A model generated the notes under the pieces. It was not told where the DNA came from, made no database searches, and worked only from the letters and a program-made list of their open reading frames with translations. Below, piece by piece: positions 40,601 through 53,400 of a stretch of DNA of 64,000 bases. Location: contig NC_082616.1 in assembly GCF_030936135.1 (NCBI RefSeq), forward strand, positions 11,157,001 through 11,221,000, read 5' to 3'. Origin of the DNA: Gavia stellata. Taxonomy: Eukaryota > Chordata > Aves > Gaviiformes > Gaviidae. Numbering within the stretch: the stretch's first letter is position 1; each line of letters begins with the position of its first letter. Made by a program: the position numbers and the translations under genes.

Positions 40601-43600
40601 CAAATGTCAGAAATGACAATTGAGTATTTCTATTAAAAATGAGCAGACTGATTTATTACTAAGAAACTACCTGACCCTGCCAACTCCAACCCCCTAACTA
40701 CTTTTAAGAGCTGTTATCATTCATATTTTAAGCTTTTAATATAATGATAACAATGCTTCTTAGCTAAATTATCTAATCTTAAAAGCATCTAAAGTGTTTA
40801 ACATCTAATGCTTTCACCTTATAATTTGTGGAAATAAGAGATACTAAAAAGTACAAGATTACTTATTTCTTCCCTTTTTCAGTTTTTTTCATTTATATAC
40901 TTGCCACAAACTGTAAATCACACACATTTTACCCACACATTTATCCAAAAGTTTATCCATACATTTGATTTCATATATTTTCCCAAACTAAATTTTGTTC
41001 TTCATTTACCAAAAATAGGATTTATTCACATATATACATGTATACTTTTCATAGAGAATTTCTCCACACATTGACTAAGTATTTTAGTAGTATTTTAGTA
41101 ATTGCTCTAGTGCTTTTACCATTAATTTTTCTGTGGTGTCTGCACATCTTTAATTCTAAAAAGCCCTGTAATGCTTTAGATTATTCTGTGCAATTTCAGT
41201 TGATTCTTATTGAGGGAAGACAAATCAGGGCAAGGTGAATTCTACAGTTTCATTTGAAGCCTGTGAGCTTTGTTATTCTAATCTCTTCTGGCACCGAGCT
41301 CTGCAGTCATAAGCAAGTTAAAAAAAAAAAAAAAAAGCCCTGTCTTCTTCATTCTGAAGTAGACAGTTTCATTGAACCAGGAAAGGTAGCATGGGAAGCC
41401 CTAACTATGGAGTATGAAAGGGCATCAATAAGGGTATGCGATGGTTAGAAATCCTGAGCAAAATGCTGAAATTCATTGGCCACTGCAGAACATGAGCATG
41501 TTATTTATTCTCCCATTTGTTATTCTCTTATTTGTTCCCTGTGTGTGACAGAATGGAAATCCTCTGAAATAACTAATGAATTCTGTTATTATGGTTACTG
41601 CTGTCTTTACCGTCTGAATATATGAAATTGTTTAATAGGAGATTATACAAATAAAGAGCAAGTCAGAGAATGACAGCTCAAAACAAGCCATTTTTCCGGC
41701 TACTTCTCCCCTCTCCATTCCCCCTTCCTCACTATAGTCAGTATTGTGAAGGCAAAATGGCCACACTGCCGTTTTGGGCAATTGTGCAAGTGACAAAAGC
41801 TGACATGCACATAAATGTACGAATTTCTGACATGCACCAGTGCTGGACGATTTAAGAATTATAACAATTACAAAGGTTGCTCTAGACTGCCGGTGTAAAA
41901 CTATTTATGTCACATGTTCAGAAGAACCGTAGGACCTTTAAAGCAGCAATCTTTAGCCCCCAGGTTACCAGGGTCCAGTCCTCACTTTCAGCTGATATGT
42001 CTTTATACAACATAAGATAGGTGTGATACATAGATATATACTATAGATGTGGCTGTTCAAAGTCCCTGGAATAAATCAGGAAAGCTATTTTTCTACAGCT
42101 TTGGAAAAGGTTGTTACCACTAAGATAGGATTTCCCATATGAAGAGAAGAACCTGGTAAGAAACTCCATCCTAAAGCAGAAAAAACTTTGCTGAAGTTTC
42201 ATCTAAATTGAAGATACATGTTTAAACAAATTGGTATCTTCTAGTTGTTTCAATGGAAAATTAAGAAATGGTTCTCTAAATTGTCAAAGGGCTCTTCTGA
42301 CTGATGCTGGCAGCCATGAGAGTGGAGGGAGAAAGGGGTGGAAGCTGGCACACGTGAAATTACATACAGCCAGGGGCAAAGAACGGAATAAGAGAGTAGT
42401 TCACCCTGTGGTTGTCACACTTCGCTGTTTTATAAATCAGGTGAAATTTCCAAGGTTAATGCTTTCACTGCTTTGTACTATTGCCATGTTCCAGTCTAAA
42501 AGTTTAAAAATGTGTGTAATCATAGCCAAGTCTAAATCTAAATTCCAGAAATGCATCGAGTTGAAGCTGACTGCTGTTGTAATGGTTCTAAGCATTCTGA
42601 TGTGTTTTCTTCTCATGAGCAGCACCTCTTTCTTGCAAGGGTTACACTTGGTCTCATTGTTCAGCCAGTAACTGATCTCTCATTTGCATTCTTAATTACA
42701 AATTAAGACATGACCCTTAATTAGACTACATGTGGAAGAGTTTCTCTGCCACTCTGGAGTTCAGAAGTGTCTTCCACTGTCCTGTGGTAACCAGGAAGGC
42801 TGTCAGCACATCATTGCTGACGCCACGAAGTTTTTTAGCTGTTGCCAATAAAAAAAGCCTCATTGTCTGGTCCGAGCGTTGGTATTACACAAGCAGAAGC
42901 AGCATCTTCTGGGTCCACACTATCATAGTTGGTAAAAGTTTGTAGCGTGGAGCAAGGTATCTAGTGGTCTTAAAGGAATTTCTGACATTTATTAGCGGTA
43001 TTTCATTCCATGTTTACAGCTTAAAATAGCACTGTAAATAGTGTAGAATATCTCTATGAGATAATACTGCATTTCAGTCTCACGAGCAATTTCATGTAAT
43101 CAGTATAATTAGCTTAGGATTGATTACTGTGTAATGGGTTACAGTCAAGGGCTCTGAAGACAGCTCTGACTGGAGTTTTGCCATTTTCCCTTTAAATTTG
43201 AACATAAATACTGAGCACACATACTATCTGTGATTTTTTAAAAACATTTTAAGTTCAAAATAGGATGGTTTTTCTCACAAGGTGCTGTTTCTTTCAGCAA
43301 GAATTTGACTGAGATGGAGAATCTGCTTTTCTCTGTCAAAGAAAAAGCCATCAGAGTGTGCCAGGAGAGACAGGGAATTCCTCTGGGAATTCAGGCCCTG
43401 AAAAATCACAGGTCCATCCTGAATCTAGTGGAAGCAGGATGATACTGTCCCAGGAAGTTCGAACTACTTTGCTGTTTTTAATAAAAAATAAAATAAGAAT
43501 CCTGAGTTCACATAGCAACTGTATATTTTCTTGGTAAGATTTATTCATGGCATCATTTCTCCACCACAGTTGAGTATTTGACTCAATTTTGGGAGGAAAT

Positions 43601-44039
43601 CTTATCTGAAGATCAGCACACAGATCAAAGGTCTCTGTATATAGCATAGTATGATGATCCACTATAACTCAGCAATTTACTTTGTCGAATTCTGATGATT
43701 AACTAATTTTGACATTAGCAAACTATCCAGTTTAGCATATAGCAAACACATATATAACCCTAACTGAAGCAGTCTGAAGATAACATAGCAAAACATATTT
43801 TAACATATTTTTCAGACTAAAATTTTTGTTTGAAGTCAGAAACCAAATTCTTCATTTGACTAATGCAGTATTATGATGACAAAATCTAAGACGTTCCTAG
43901 AGATCACTTTCTCAGGATGTGTTAGTATCTTTTATTTACCCAGCATCATGGAAATATGTGGCATACATTCTAATTTTGTATTTAGAAGTTGTCAAACAAC
44001 TTCTAGGGTTAAATATATTTCACAGTAGATAAAATTGAT
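34641..44039. other. intergenic, CFAP36 side; no gene supported
   Basis: AT-rich sequence between divergent CFAP36 and CCDC88A. Short open frames are at chance level. A 9-bp-stem hairpin lies at 38,628-38,652 and a 17-base A run at 41,320-41,336. I recognise no tRNA, exon or named repeat. Confidence 0.7.
38628..38652. repeat. short perfect inverted repeat (9-bp stem, 7-base loop)
   Basis: tgcacgcca / tggcgtgca around the loop ctttctc, GC-rich within AT-rich DNA. Function unknown. Confidence 0.85.
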
Positions 44040-44460
44040 TTCAGCTGCTATGTCCCTATTGCCAGGGCCCTGGGTGCACCTAATCACTCTTTCCAGCCTC
44101 AACTGAGCCCCCACCGGAGCCCCCACCCACACCCCTCCCTCCACTCCCCCAGCTCATTAGCCCCGGAGCCCCATTTGAGCTGGCTCAGGTACTGGCCCCT
44201 GTTGCTTGAGCTCTGCTGTAGGCAGGTTTCTGTTCAGTCCAGTCTCTTGCTGCTCTTGAGGTGCTCTCTGGACTTTCTGGTTCTGCTCATTATCCTGCCT
44301 TGTCTGAGGCTTTTTTTTGGGGGGGCGGGGGCAGTGACAGCACCCGTTACTATCACCAGCTTTGTCCTGCTTGGCTGCTGTGATCCCTGGTCGGTAAGGT
44401 CTGTGTCCCTCCTTGTGTTGTTATTGCTCCTGGCTCCTCTGCAGTAGCCTCACTTCTGCT
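44040..44460. other. isolated C/G-rich block, possible old retroelement (LTR?) remnant
   Basis: About 420 bases with sharply different composition from their flanks: pyrimidine-rich, with ccccaccggagcccccaccc-like runs and a T8G7 junction at about 44,311-44,325. It resembles solo-LTR-like sequence in style, but no target-site duplication or poly(A) signal was found. A 90-codon Leu-rich frame inside is judged fortuitous. Confidence 0.3.
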
Positions 44461-47400
44461 GCTCTCTGTATCTATCTAAAGTAAAAAACCAAACAAGCCT
44501 ACTGCAACCTTTGCCCACGGGTATCATGAAAGCCTTTCAGAAACATGGTACCTCACTAACACAACATTATTCCTATGAAATATTCAGAATGGCTTTACAT
44601 TTACAAGCTAAATACACTGTACAAGGGTTTTCAGGCTTTATTCAATGTTGAAAATGGCCATCATTCATGTATTTCATGAAGTGAGCTGTTCATTGCTGCT
44701 ATGCAACTAGAGGTAGATGAGAGCAGAAAGTGCGTATGTAATAGAGGCTACAAGCTCAGTGACAGACTATGCTATTCTTCAGATGGTCCAAATGTTATTT
44801 TTTTCCTTAGATGGGCAAAATACCCACTTCTTCATAGTTTTGCTCTTGTGCCTGTCAGTTTCGTATGATGCACAGCAAGATGTCTTTTACACAGTCTAAT
44901 CTGCATAAATATTTGGGTTTGGACTACTATTGTAGTTTTGAAGTGAATCTTCAGGCTGCCCACTTACTGCATGTTGATTTGTTTTAGTCTGCCAGGTTTG
45001 TCACAGTTGAGCACCAAATACCCATCACTTTCTAAAAAGTTCCAAAACAATGGATGGTCCTTGGGCCAGCTTTGAACTATGTGTGAGCTGGTTTGGGGGG
45101 ACCAGCTGAAAATTACTTTCAGTTGAAGCTCTTGAACTGCATACATGGTATTCTCAGCACCGTCTACTGATTTTATTTTATTGTACTAAATTAGTAACTA
45201 ATACGGCCTTAGCTTTGGTCATAGTCTGCGCTGTTAACCTTACAGACAACATAGTAATATTTAAATTCCTTCGAAGTTGACAGAAGCATGACACTGGTTT
45301 TGATTTTTTCCTAACTAGAAAACTTATGCTCATAATTGCCTTAAGAGAAGATAAATTGATCTAAGTTGATTTAACTTTCACTCTGCCGCATGTTCTAATC
45401 TAAAGAATGCAGGAATAAATTGCCAGATGCTAGGGCATTTTTCCTATTGCAGAATGAGAGTAGGAAAAGGTCAGGGAACATGCGTGCCACAAGTCCCTGA
45501 AAATAATAGTTTAAAAAAAATCTGTAGCCTTGGAAGTTGTATATGCATCTTTGGGAAAGATCTTGTCTGGTTTTGAGGTTGTGAAACTTTCTATACAAGC
45601 CCCAGATCCCTCTTTTGAATCTCTAACATCTTCAGCCAAGTGTCATGCAAGCTAAGCAGAAAGACTTCTATTGCGTATCAGTTAGTTTCATTTTCTCTTC
45701 ATTTTTTAATGCTTTAGGAAATATGCACTTTAATTTCTTTTTAGAACTTCCATTAAAAAAGACTACTCAATATTAGGATTACTGAAGCGTTACCTGAGGA
45801 TACATGGAGAGTGAAACTAAAATAGATCTGAAGGCTGCCCAGCCTTGGAGTTTCACAGTCTGCATAGTGCAAAGAAGAACCCTACAGGCGACAGTTAGGG
45901 ACGTGAGTTTGAGTCATTTAGTCTTACTGCAGGGCTTGGCTTTTAAGAAGGCATTTAGTACTGCACAGACAAAAGCGCTGGTTCTGGGGGCTGTTTGGAA
46001 GAACCTAAGCAGAGTTTGTATTTCTGATTTTTATTACCCACATGTTTCAGTTGCCCCCAAGAACTTTGGCTAATCGCACTGTATTGTTGATTATAAAAGC
46101 CAGGAAAAACAAAAAAGACAATGCATTATAGTGCTTCGCAGAAACTGTGTTTTCTACTTCTGACACAGAAAAATCAATTGGATATACAAGAAGTATTTCA
46201 GCGGAGACACAGATGGAAGGGTTTGGTATAGAACATAGTCTGTCCTGTTTCACAGTTTTCAGATGTATAGAATTTGTAGCAAGTCAGATATTGGAAGAAT
46301 TATGCAAATTAGATTAGCAAATTACATATGCTAGAGAGCATAACTTTATCCCATTTGCCAGTGTGTGTTATCTATCTTCCAGGTGTAGAAGAGACTCCAT
46401 GCTAACAATTAATGCTCTAGCTGTGGCAGCTCACAGCTGTTATTAAGCCGCATGGAATCCAGGGTGACACAATAGCGTCAGGGTGACTTTTCTGGAGATC
46501 TGAGCAAAGCTCATAAACTACAAACTGGTCATACCACCACATTAGCTCTCCTCACTGTTGCAGCTGGCCTCCCAAAAGCTTACAGGTTTGATGGGTGCTG
46601 GTCAACAATGTTAAGGGGCTCTCCAGTTACTTAAGACAGTAGGTGGAACCAGTGTTCTATTTTTCTTCCCACTTTTGATGTTAGGCCTCTCAATTTGTAA
46701 GCAGGAAAAAGCTACACTGCTGTTCTGCTCTGGCAAGGTTTACTTGTGAGCCAACATTACCCACTACAAATAAAGGCAGGTGAGGGGAGCTATTTGATTC
46801 TAGCATCACTGGAAAAGATTCGCCACCATAGACAGCACTGTGAAGAATAATGGTGTTGCTGCTTCACTCTTACTCTGGTATTTCCTTTTTATTGTCTGCT
46901 AAGGTGTCACCTATTCAGGCTTATACCAGAGGGCCCATTTGGAATAGAGGGAGAGATGAGGCTGTGTTATACGTGGCTAGGAGGTGCTCAGCAGTATTTC
47001 CCTGAATATCTGAACGCAGCTGCTATACCAGTACGTGTGAGAACAGGAAGGCACAATAAAGCAGACTTGGGACATGAAGAGTGGAGCCTTTCACAACTTA
47101 CAAACAGACTAAATGATAGTAGCACAAGAAGGGCTGCTAGTGCTCCTACTTGGAGGACAGACCGAGTGTAGAATTCCAGTGCATGTATGGTTTTCGTTAA
47201 GCTTTGTGTAACTTCTCATAGTTGATTTTTGTGAATGCACCATGAGTTATTTATTAAGTAGTTTAAATTTGTGGACAATGTGTTCAGGATATGGGATTTT
47301 TATTTGTGTGTTAATGTTACGATTTAAAAAAAAACAATTTGGAAACTATGCTTCTATGGAATGTTCATTATCAAGTGATGCTATGTATAACTTTGTGGGT

Positions 47401-50400
47401 TATTTTGTGACTATATATCATGGATTACCTCACAGTAGAACTCAAAGCTGGGAGCTATGCTGTCATTGCATAGACTTATTTCACCCACTGTATGTCTTAT
47501 GCTTTTTTAACCTTACAAAACTTCCTAAGTATGGCAAGCGTATAAAACTTCTAAACACTCTTTACAGAGGTGTGAACAGCAGGCTCTTTAGATTTTGTAG
47601 AAAACAAAGACAGGAAATTAAGTTAAATGAGTGGTACAAAAATGAGTGATTTCAAATTAGTGTTAACAATGGAAGGCAGTGTGACGTTCTTGGTTCATAA
47701 AGCTTTTGGCTGTGCCCTTTTCTTTCTAGTCCTAGTTCTGCTTTCTTGAGGGGTAGAAGACTGAAAGCCACCCTGCTTTTCAGCTGAAGGGATCAGAGGT
47801 CAGCAACTAGCTTTTGTTTTCAATAGCCTGTAGGCAGAAAGGCTGATTGGATTTTGTTTTTTGGGAGTTTTATTGTTTTGGTGGGGTTTTTTTCTTTCTT
47901 TTTGGGGGGGTGGTGCTCTTATGGTGTTTTCTTAGTCAGTTCCTAATACTGGGATATTGCCACACCCAGGGTTCCTCAGAGCTCAGTATCTGTTAAGATG
48001 CTTGCCATGATTGGCTGTAGTAGATGGCTCTCTGCAGGGTTTTATGGTGTTCTGCTGTTTTGCATATTACCATAGTGGACTGGCAAGCAGGGCTTTGAGG
48101 CTCGTGGGGTGATGCTAATCCATGCTTTTGCACTCTTGCAGAAATCCTGGCAAGACTTTAGGCTATGAGGAGAGCTGGATGGAGGACAAGGGTTGGGGGG
48201 AGCCTAGAAATTGCATTTGGGACTCTGCTGGGAGTCTTAATGCTGGTAATGTGTCCAGTGTGATAAAGTAGAAAAAGTGCTTGTTTGGGAAAGCTGACAA
48301 GAGACCAGCAAGATACATTTTGGTGCTACAGATCAGAAGACTCCTTCCTGACACTTTACTTGGCTGGACAGGCTTAGCTTACTATTTTAGAGCAAACAAC
48401 AAAGCAACTCTCCGTTGTAGTGCCAGAGCAGTAATAGAGCACTTACTGTACTTAAAATTCAATTTTACATTCCTTGCAGAAATACACATGGTTTCAGTGA
48501 AATAAATACAGTTTAGCATGTTTGGTATTAATATTATTGGCCCCTTGCTGTTTGTATGCATTTTTGTGCCAGAATAATTTTATATGAGAAAAATATGTCT
48601 TGAAAGCTTTGGTACAGATGAAATGCAATACTTTTTACTCGGAAAATGCCTCCAAAAGGCCTCATGTGGTGTTCTGTGCTGTATACTAATCTATAATACG
48701 ACGGAGTGATTCAAACTGACCTTCACAAAATGTTTAGCTCCTAGCTATATACCCAGTGAACACCTTCTGTGGTAGAATTTTCATTTGTAAATCCAGGATG
48801 CCAAAGGGAATAATGGATGGGAAAGAGAAGTACTTCCAGAGTGACAGACTGAAGCTGAACCAGCGTGAAAGGATGGGATGATGGCTGAGTAAATCCTTGA
48901 GCAAAAGGTACTATTTAATCTTGAAGACTATAGTGATGTTTTTTGTGCAAGGCCTTCAGTGCATTCACCTCTGAACACATGAGTGAGTAGGTTTGACACT
49001 AAGAAGTCAGGACAGGGAGCTCAAAAAGATAAGGTGATAGTTGGACACGCTGAATGATGCTTTGGTTGGTTAGGAGGAGATGACTTGAGATATACAGGGC
49101 AAGACTGATTCTAAACTGAATCCTTTGCAGTCACCACTTCTGTGCGCCTGATTAGGGGAGGAAAAACTCACATTTACCCAATATGCTAGTATCTGATACA
49201 ATTTTTTTACAGTGTGTATTGAGTCTGTATCATGAAGTGCTAGTGGCACACAGCAATGGCAGGTGTAATGAGTCTCAAGAAAAATGCCAACAAGCCAAGG
49301 TCTCAACTGCAGGACTGGATCTTTGGGTGTGTGTAGGAATTGACAGCTGCCAGATAAAAGGGCTGAAAGATTTGTTCTCAGGGTCTGCTTCAGCCTGTTG
49401 CTTCTCCTTCAGGCCTCAGCCAGTCTCTTGCAAAAGACTCTCTGATATTTGAATCTAATGTGAGTCCTAAGTACAAAGGATAGTGCAGCTCTAATCATGA
49501 CACTAGATCACATAAGCAAACTGCGTGGTTTTGTGGGAAGGCAAGTTGTGTGGGAAAGCACCTGGAGGCCTGCAAAACAACATATAGCTCTGAGGCATCA
49601 ATATGAAAGGTAGTACCAACTTACTATGCCATCAACTAACTACTTTCTAACAGAAGCATATGTGTACTATCTTACCAGTTGCTGCAAACTAAAATTTGCA
49701 TCGTATGGATGCAGATCATTTCAATAAGTAGTAACTGAGCTCAGTACAATTAATTTGTTTCAGTTCCTTATGTGGGCACACCCTGTAACAGCAGCATCTC
49801 TTGATTTTTAACATCAGCAATTCTCTTACTAAATTTTATACACATTGCACTTTCAGAATTTCTCATATGCTTTTACAAAAAGCTATTCCTCTTCTATTTT
49901 TTCAATGTCAGGAAATGCTTTCTCCTTTTCTTCTAATCATCTGGTGTATCTTAATACATCTTGTCTGTTTACTTCTGAAATCCTTTTCACCTGCCTAAAT
50001 TTCTGAATTTTTTCTCATTCTCATCTTTTGAAGCAAAGCATTTTTATGTTGGTCTTTACTGCAGACCAGCATTGTTATTTTTGTTTAAGATTTATCAGAC
50101 TTTTTTTCTTCCTCTTTTAGAGAGAACATTGCTTTTGGGAGGCTGGCATTTTAGGGTGCTTTTTAGTTGTGGAAAATGTTTTAGAAGTATTTTCTATAAT
50201 CTTTAGGTCTTGTATTTCATAGCATGGCAAACTTTCAAAGTGGGGAAAAAATTATTGTTCTCAGTGATCGTTTCCTGTATTCCTCTAATGGTATCTGTAG
50301 GTAGTTATTTGGCAATGTGGTAATAGCTTGTGTAGATGTGCTGAGATAGGTTTAAATGAGTCTGCTCAGATACTAGCAGAAATTTAGCTATAATAGTAGA

Positions 50401-53400
50401 GGCTGTGTAAACCCACTGGGGGCTCTCAGTAAACATGTAGCAGATGAATCCAGAGTTACTATAGCTACGCTGCTAATATTTTAACTGGTTTATTGGTTTC
50501 CAGTTTGGACAGAACTTTGAGCTGCAGGCACACTTGAGCTCTGCAGACAGATGTATCCTGAGTCAAATAAGTGCCTCATCAGCATTAGAAGGCATATAGG
50601 ATCTGTGATGTCATTTTCTCAAAATGCTGGGATCACAGAGGGTTGAGGCTGACAACTTTGTCTACTTTAATGGTCCTACAAGTATCATCCTCACCATAAA
50701 ATTGCAGAATTTGTCCTGTAGTTGGATACAAAAATTCAGTTATGCATTTTTAGGTAGAGCCAAAATTACAGAGAGGTTTGGAAACAACAATGCTTGTTTG
50801 CATCCTCGTTAGCCTAATAGAAAACCTGTAGAAATACCATAATTGTGTGCAACTTTCTGGGGCCTTATATGTAGATAAAAGTACTATGTTTAGTTTACCT
50901 TGTAGTCGAACAGTCATCCTCGAGCCACCTACTCCTACGCCTATATAAAAAAATCCCCTCAAGAGGGCACTATTGGTTTAAGCACAATACAGAGCAGGTG
51001 CCGTTTCATCCTGATTCTCGTTTGCAGTACACTAACAAAAAAGCTTAAGGAGCTCCTAGAATGACTTTCAAGTCACAGTTAAAATAAATGTTACATAAGG
51101 TAAAGGATCTTCAATTCTATAATTCTGGTATAAAGTAAATCTAGTTATATAATTTCTACAGCCAGAATTTTGACTTTCACTTAAAATAGGATCATACTAG
51201 GAATGCAAGCTTATTATTTAGAAATTTGGTATTTACTTGACTTACCTGTTTCATTGTTTTTCGTATTGCTTCTACAGCTACTATTTTCTTGGTGTAAAAG
51301 CAGGGGGAAAATCGACTGTCGCTATATGTGACATTTTGGATTTCCTGTTACAGACTACGATACATAAATTGAGCAGACCCATAATGACAGTGAAAAATGT
51401 GATACTTATGGGAAAAATTTATTTGGTAATTTAGAGGAAGCTTCCTGTTTGGTGTCCATTTCCCAAACCCATGATAATTGAACTGCAATTTATTTCTAAA
51501 CCTGTATGCTATTAAGCTTCTTTTTCTACAACTGGATTTCTCTTTGTTATCATTGTTATTAAGCACTGGGATAAGTATTAGCTCTTCAAAGAGCAGACAC
51601 ATAAATTTGGTATTATCTATCATAACAATGATATCACAAAGCCCAAGAAAAACTGGCAGTAAGGAAAGAAAATTACATGAAAACCCTATTTTCACTTTTT
51701 TATGATTGTCTTGCTGCAAGAGCATTTAGTAGGTAAAACTGGACTATGTCGTGGGCCCTTGAGTGAGAAATTCCTTCAAAGAAACAAGCCTTCTATTCTT
51801 CACAAGAAGGATTAGCAGTTCCTAAATGCCTGACTAATTTCTTAAACACAGTCCATGTTGCTATAAAAGAAACTACAGTACTTCTAATACTTCACTGTTA
51901 CATGCTTCCACTTAACTGCACCGAGACAGAAACAGTAAAAGAAAGAACTAGACAGAGCAAAAGAGCTGAGCTCAGAGCAGAACAGTTATGAAGTCAATCT
52001 GAATCATTTGCAAGAGTGTATATCCACTCAGTGTAGAAGGATCAACTCTGAAACGTTAAAAAAACCCTCACAAGCTGGAGGCATGTCAGTCATCTTTTTA
52101 ATGGAAATATGGATGACTCGGGTAAGGTATCAAGGGTTTAGATGCTGATAATTTGAGTCAGAGGTTACTGGTAGGCTATTTCCACTATTAGTGCCCATGC
52201 TCTCTGCAACAGCTTCAGCTTTTCTGCCAGCTGCTATCTGTTCTGCTGTGCTCCACACGCATCACCCCAGGACGAAAGCTTCAGCTCCAGCAGAGATCTC
52301 ATCAGAGTCAGAAGACCTCTTGATACGTTGAGATAATCATTATTATTAGTGCCAACACCCCTTTTGGGTGACTGTCAGCCTAAACTATAGCACAAAATTG
52401 GCTATCCTCGTTTGCTAATTAATTTTGTTTGTAAAATACTCCTCTGAGTGAGAGGGAATAAATGTTACCATTAAGGACTTAAATAGGCTTTCAGATGAAA
52501 TACCATAACCAGCTGCAGGTCAGCAACAAACCATTCTTTGTTAAGGTGTTTTCCTTTTACAGAGATACAGACTTAACAAGCTGAATAATCTCATCTTTTT
52601 AAGGTAGACTGTTAAGGTGGACTACTTCTATGATCAAAAATATCTTAGAGGTCATACTAGCAGAAAGGAATTGTAAGGAATAAATTTTAAACTACTCATT
52701 ATTTTAGTATAGCATTCTCTGAGAAACCCTGTGAAAAGGGCTACAATATTCTCCTACTTACAGTTAATATTTTATACATTTTTTGACCTGTTACTAATAT
52801 TTAAAAGTAATAATCTTAAGCAAAAATAAACCCTTTCTGGCCCACACAAGAATTACCAAGCTGGAATCAAGACTGATATACAGAAATTGGAATTCTAATC
52901 TTGCCCAAGTTATTAAAAAAAAAAACAAACAAATACAATAATTTTAGTAGATTGTTTATTAATGTAAGAATTTAAAAATCAGTAGTGTATGAAATTGCTT
53001 CATAATAGATTAAAAAAAAATCTGACATCTCAGTATAAGCCTCAAATTACAAGGAAAAATTGCTCTTTTGCCAAACCATCCTTTGACCTTTAAGCCACCG
53101 GCACACTATGCTATATCCTTAACTTAGAAATTTAATAATCTCAGAAATTCTGTTAGAGCAGTATGTAAAAATCCTAAGGAACTTCAGTATTGTATGACCA
53201 TCTTAGGAAAAAAATATAGCATTTTATAGGTATATAAAGCTGGCAAGAATCTACCCAAGGAAGATTTTTAGACACTGGAAAGGAATATACAATCTAAAAA
53301 ATGGGGTAGATTGGGGTAAAAAATGGCACGGTAAAAATATCAGAAAATAAGAGAATGGGAAATAGCTAAGAAGTTCAGATTTGTTAACACGTGGTAGTGG

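Noticed and set aside
41320-41336. A17 run as a possible SINE or processed-pseudogene tail
   Set aside because: No SINE body or cDNA-like sequence upstream and no target-site duplication. SINEs are scarce in birds. The same holds for the A runs at 31,728-31,744 and 58,739-58,754.
42231-42671. 146-codon plus-strand frame in the intergenic region
   Set aside because: No family motif, no conserved composition, no plausible promoter or splice structure.
44175-44447. 90-codon Leu-rich frame that looks like a membrane protein
   Set aside because: Leu richness comes from CTG/CTC repeats in a pyrimidine-rich block; no homology recognised.
47242-47649. 135-codon plus-strand frame
   Set aside because: No recognisable domain. 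Length is at the upper end of chance for 25 kb in six frames.
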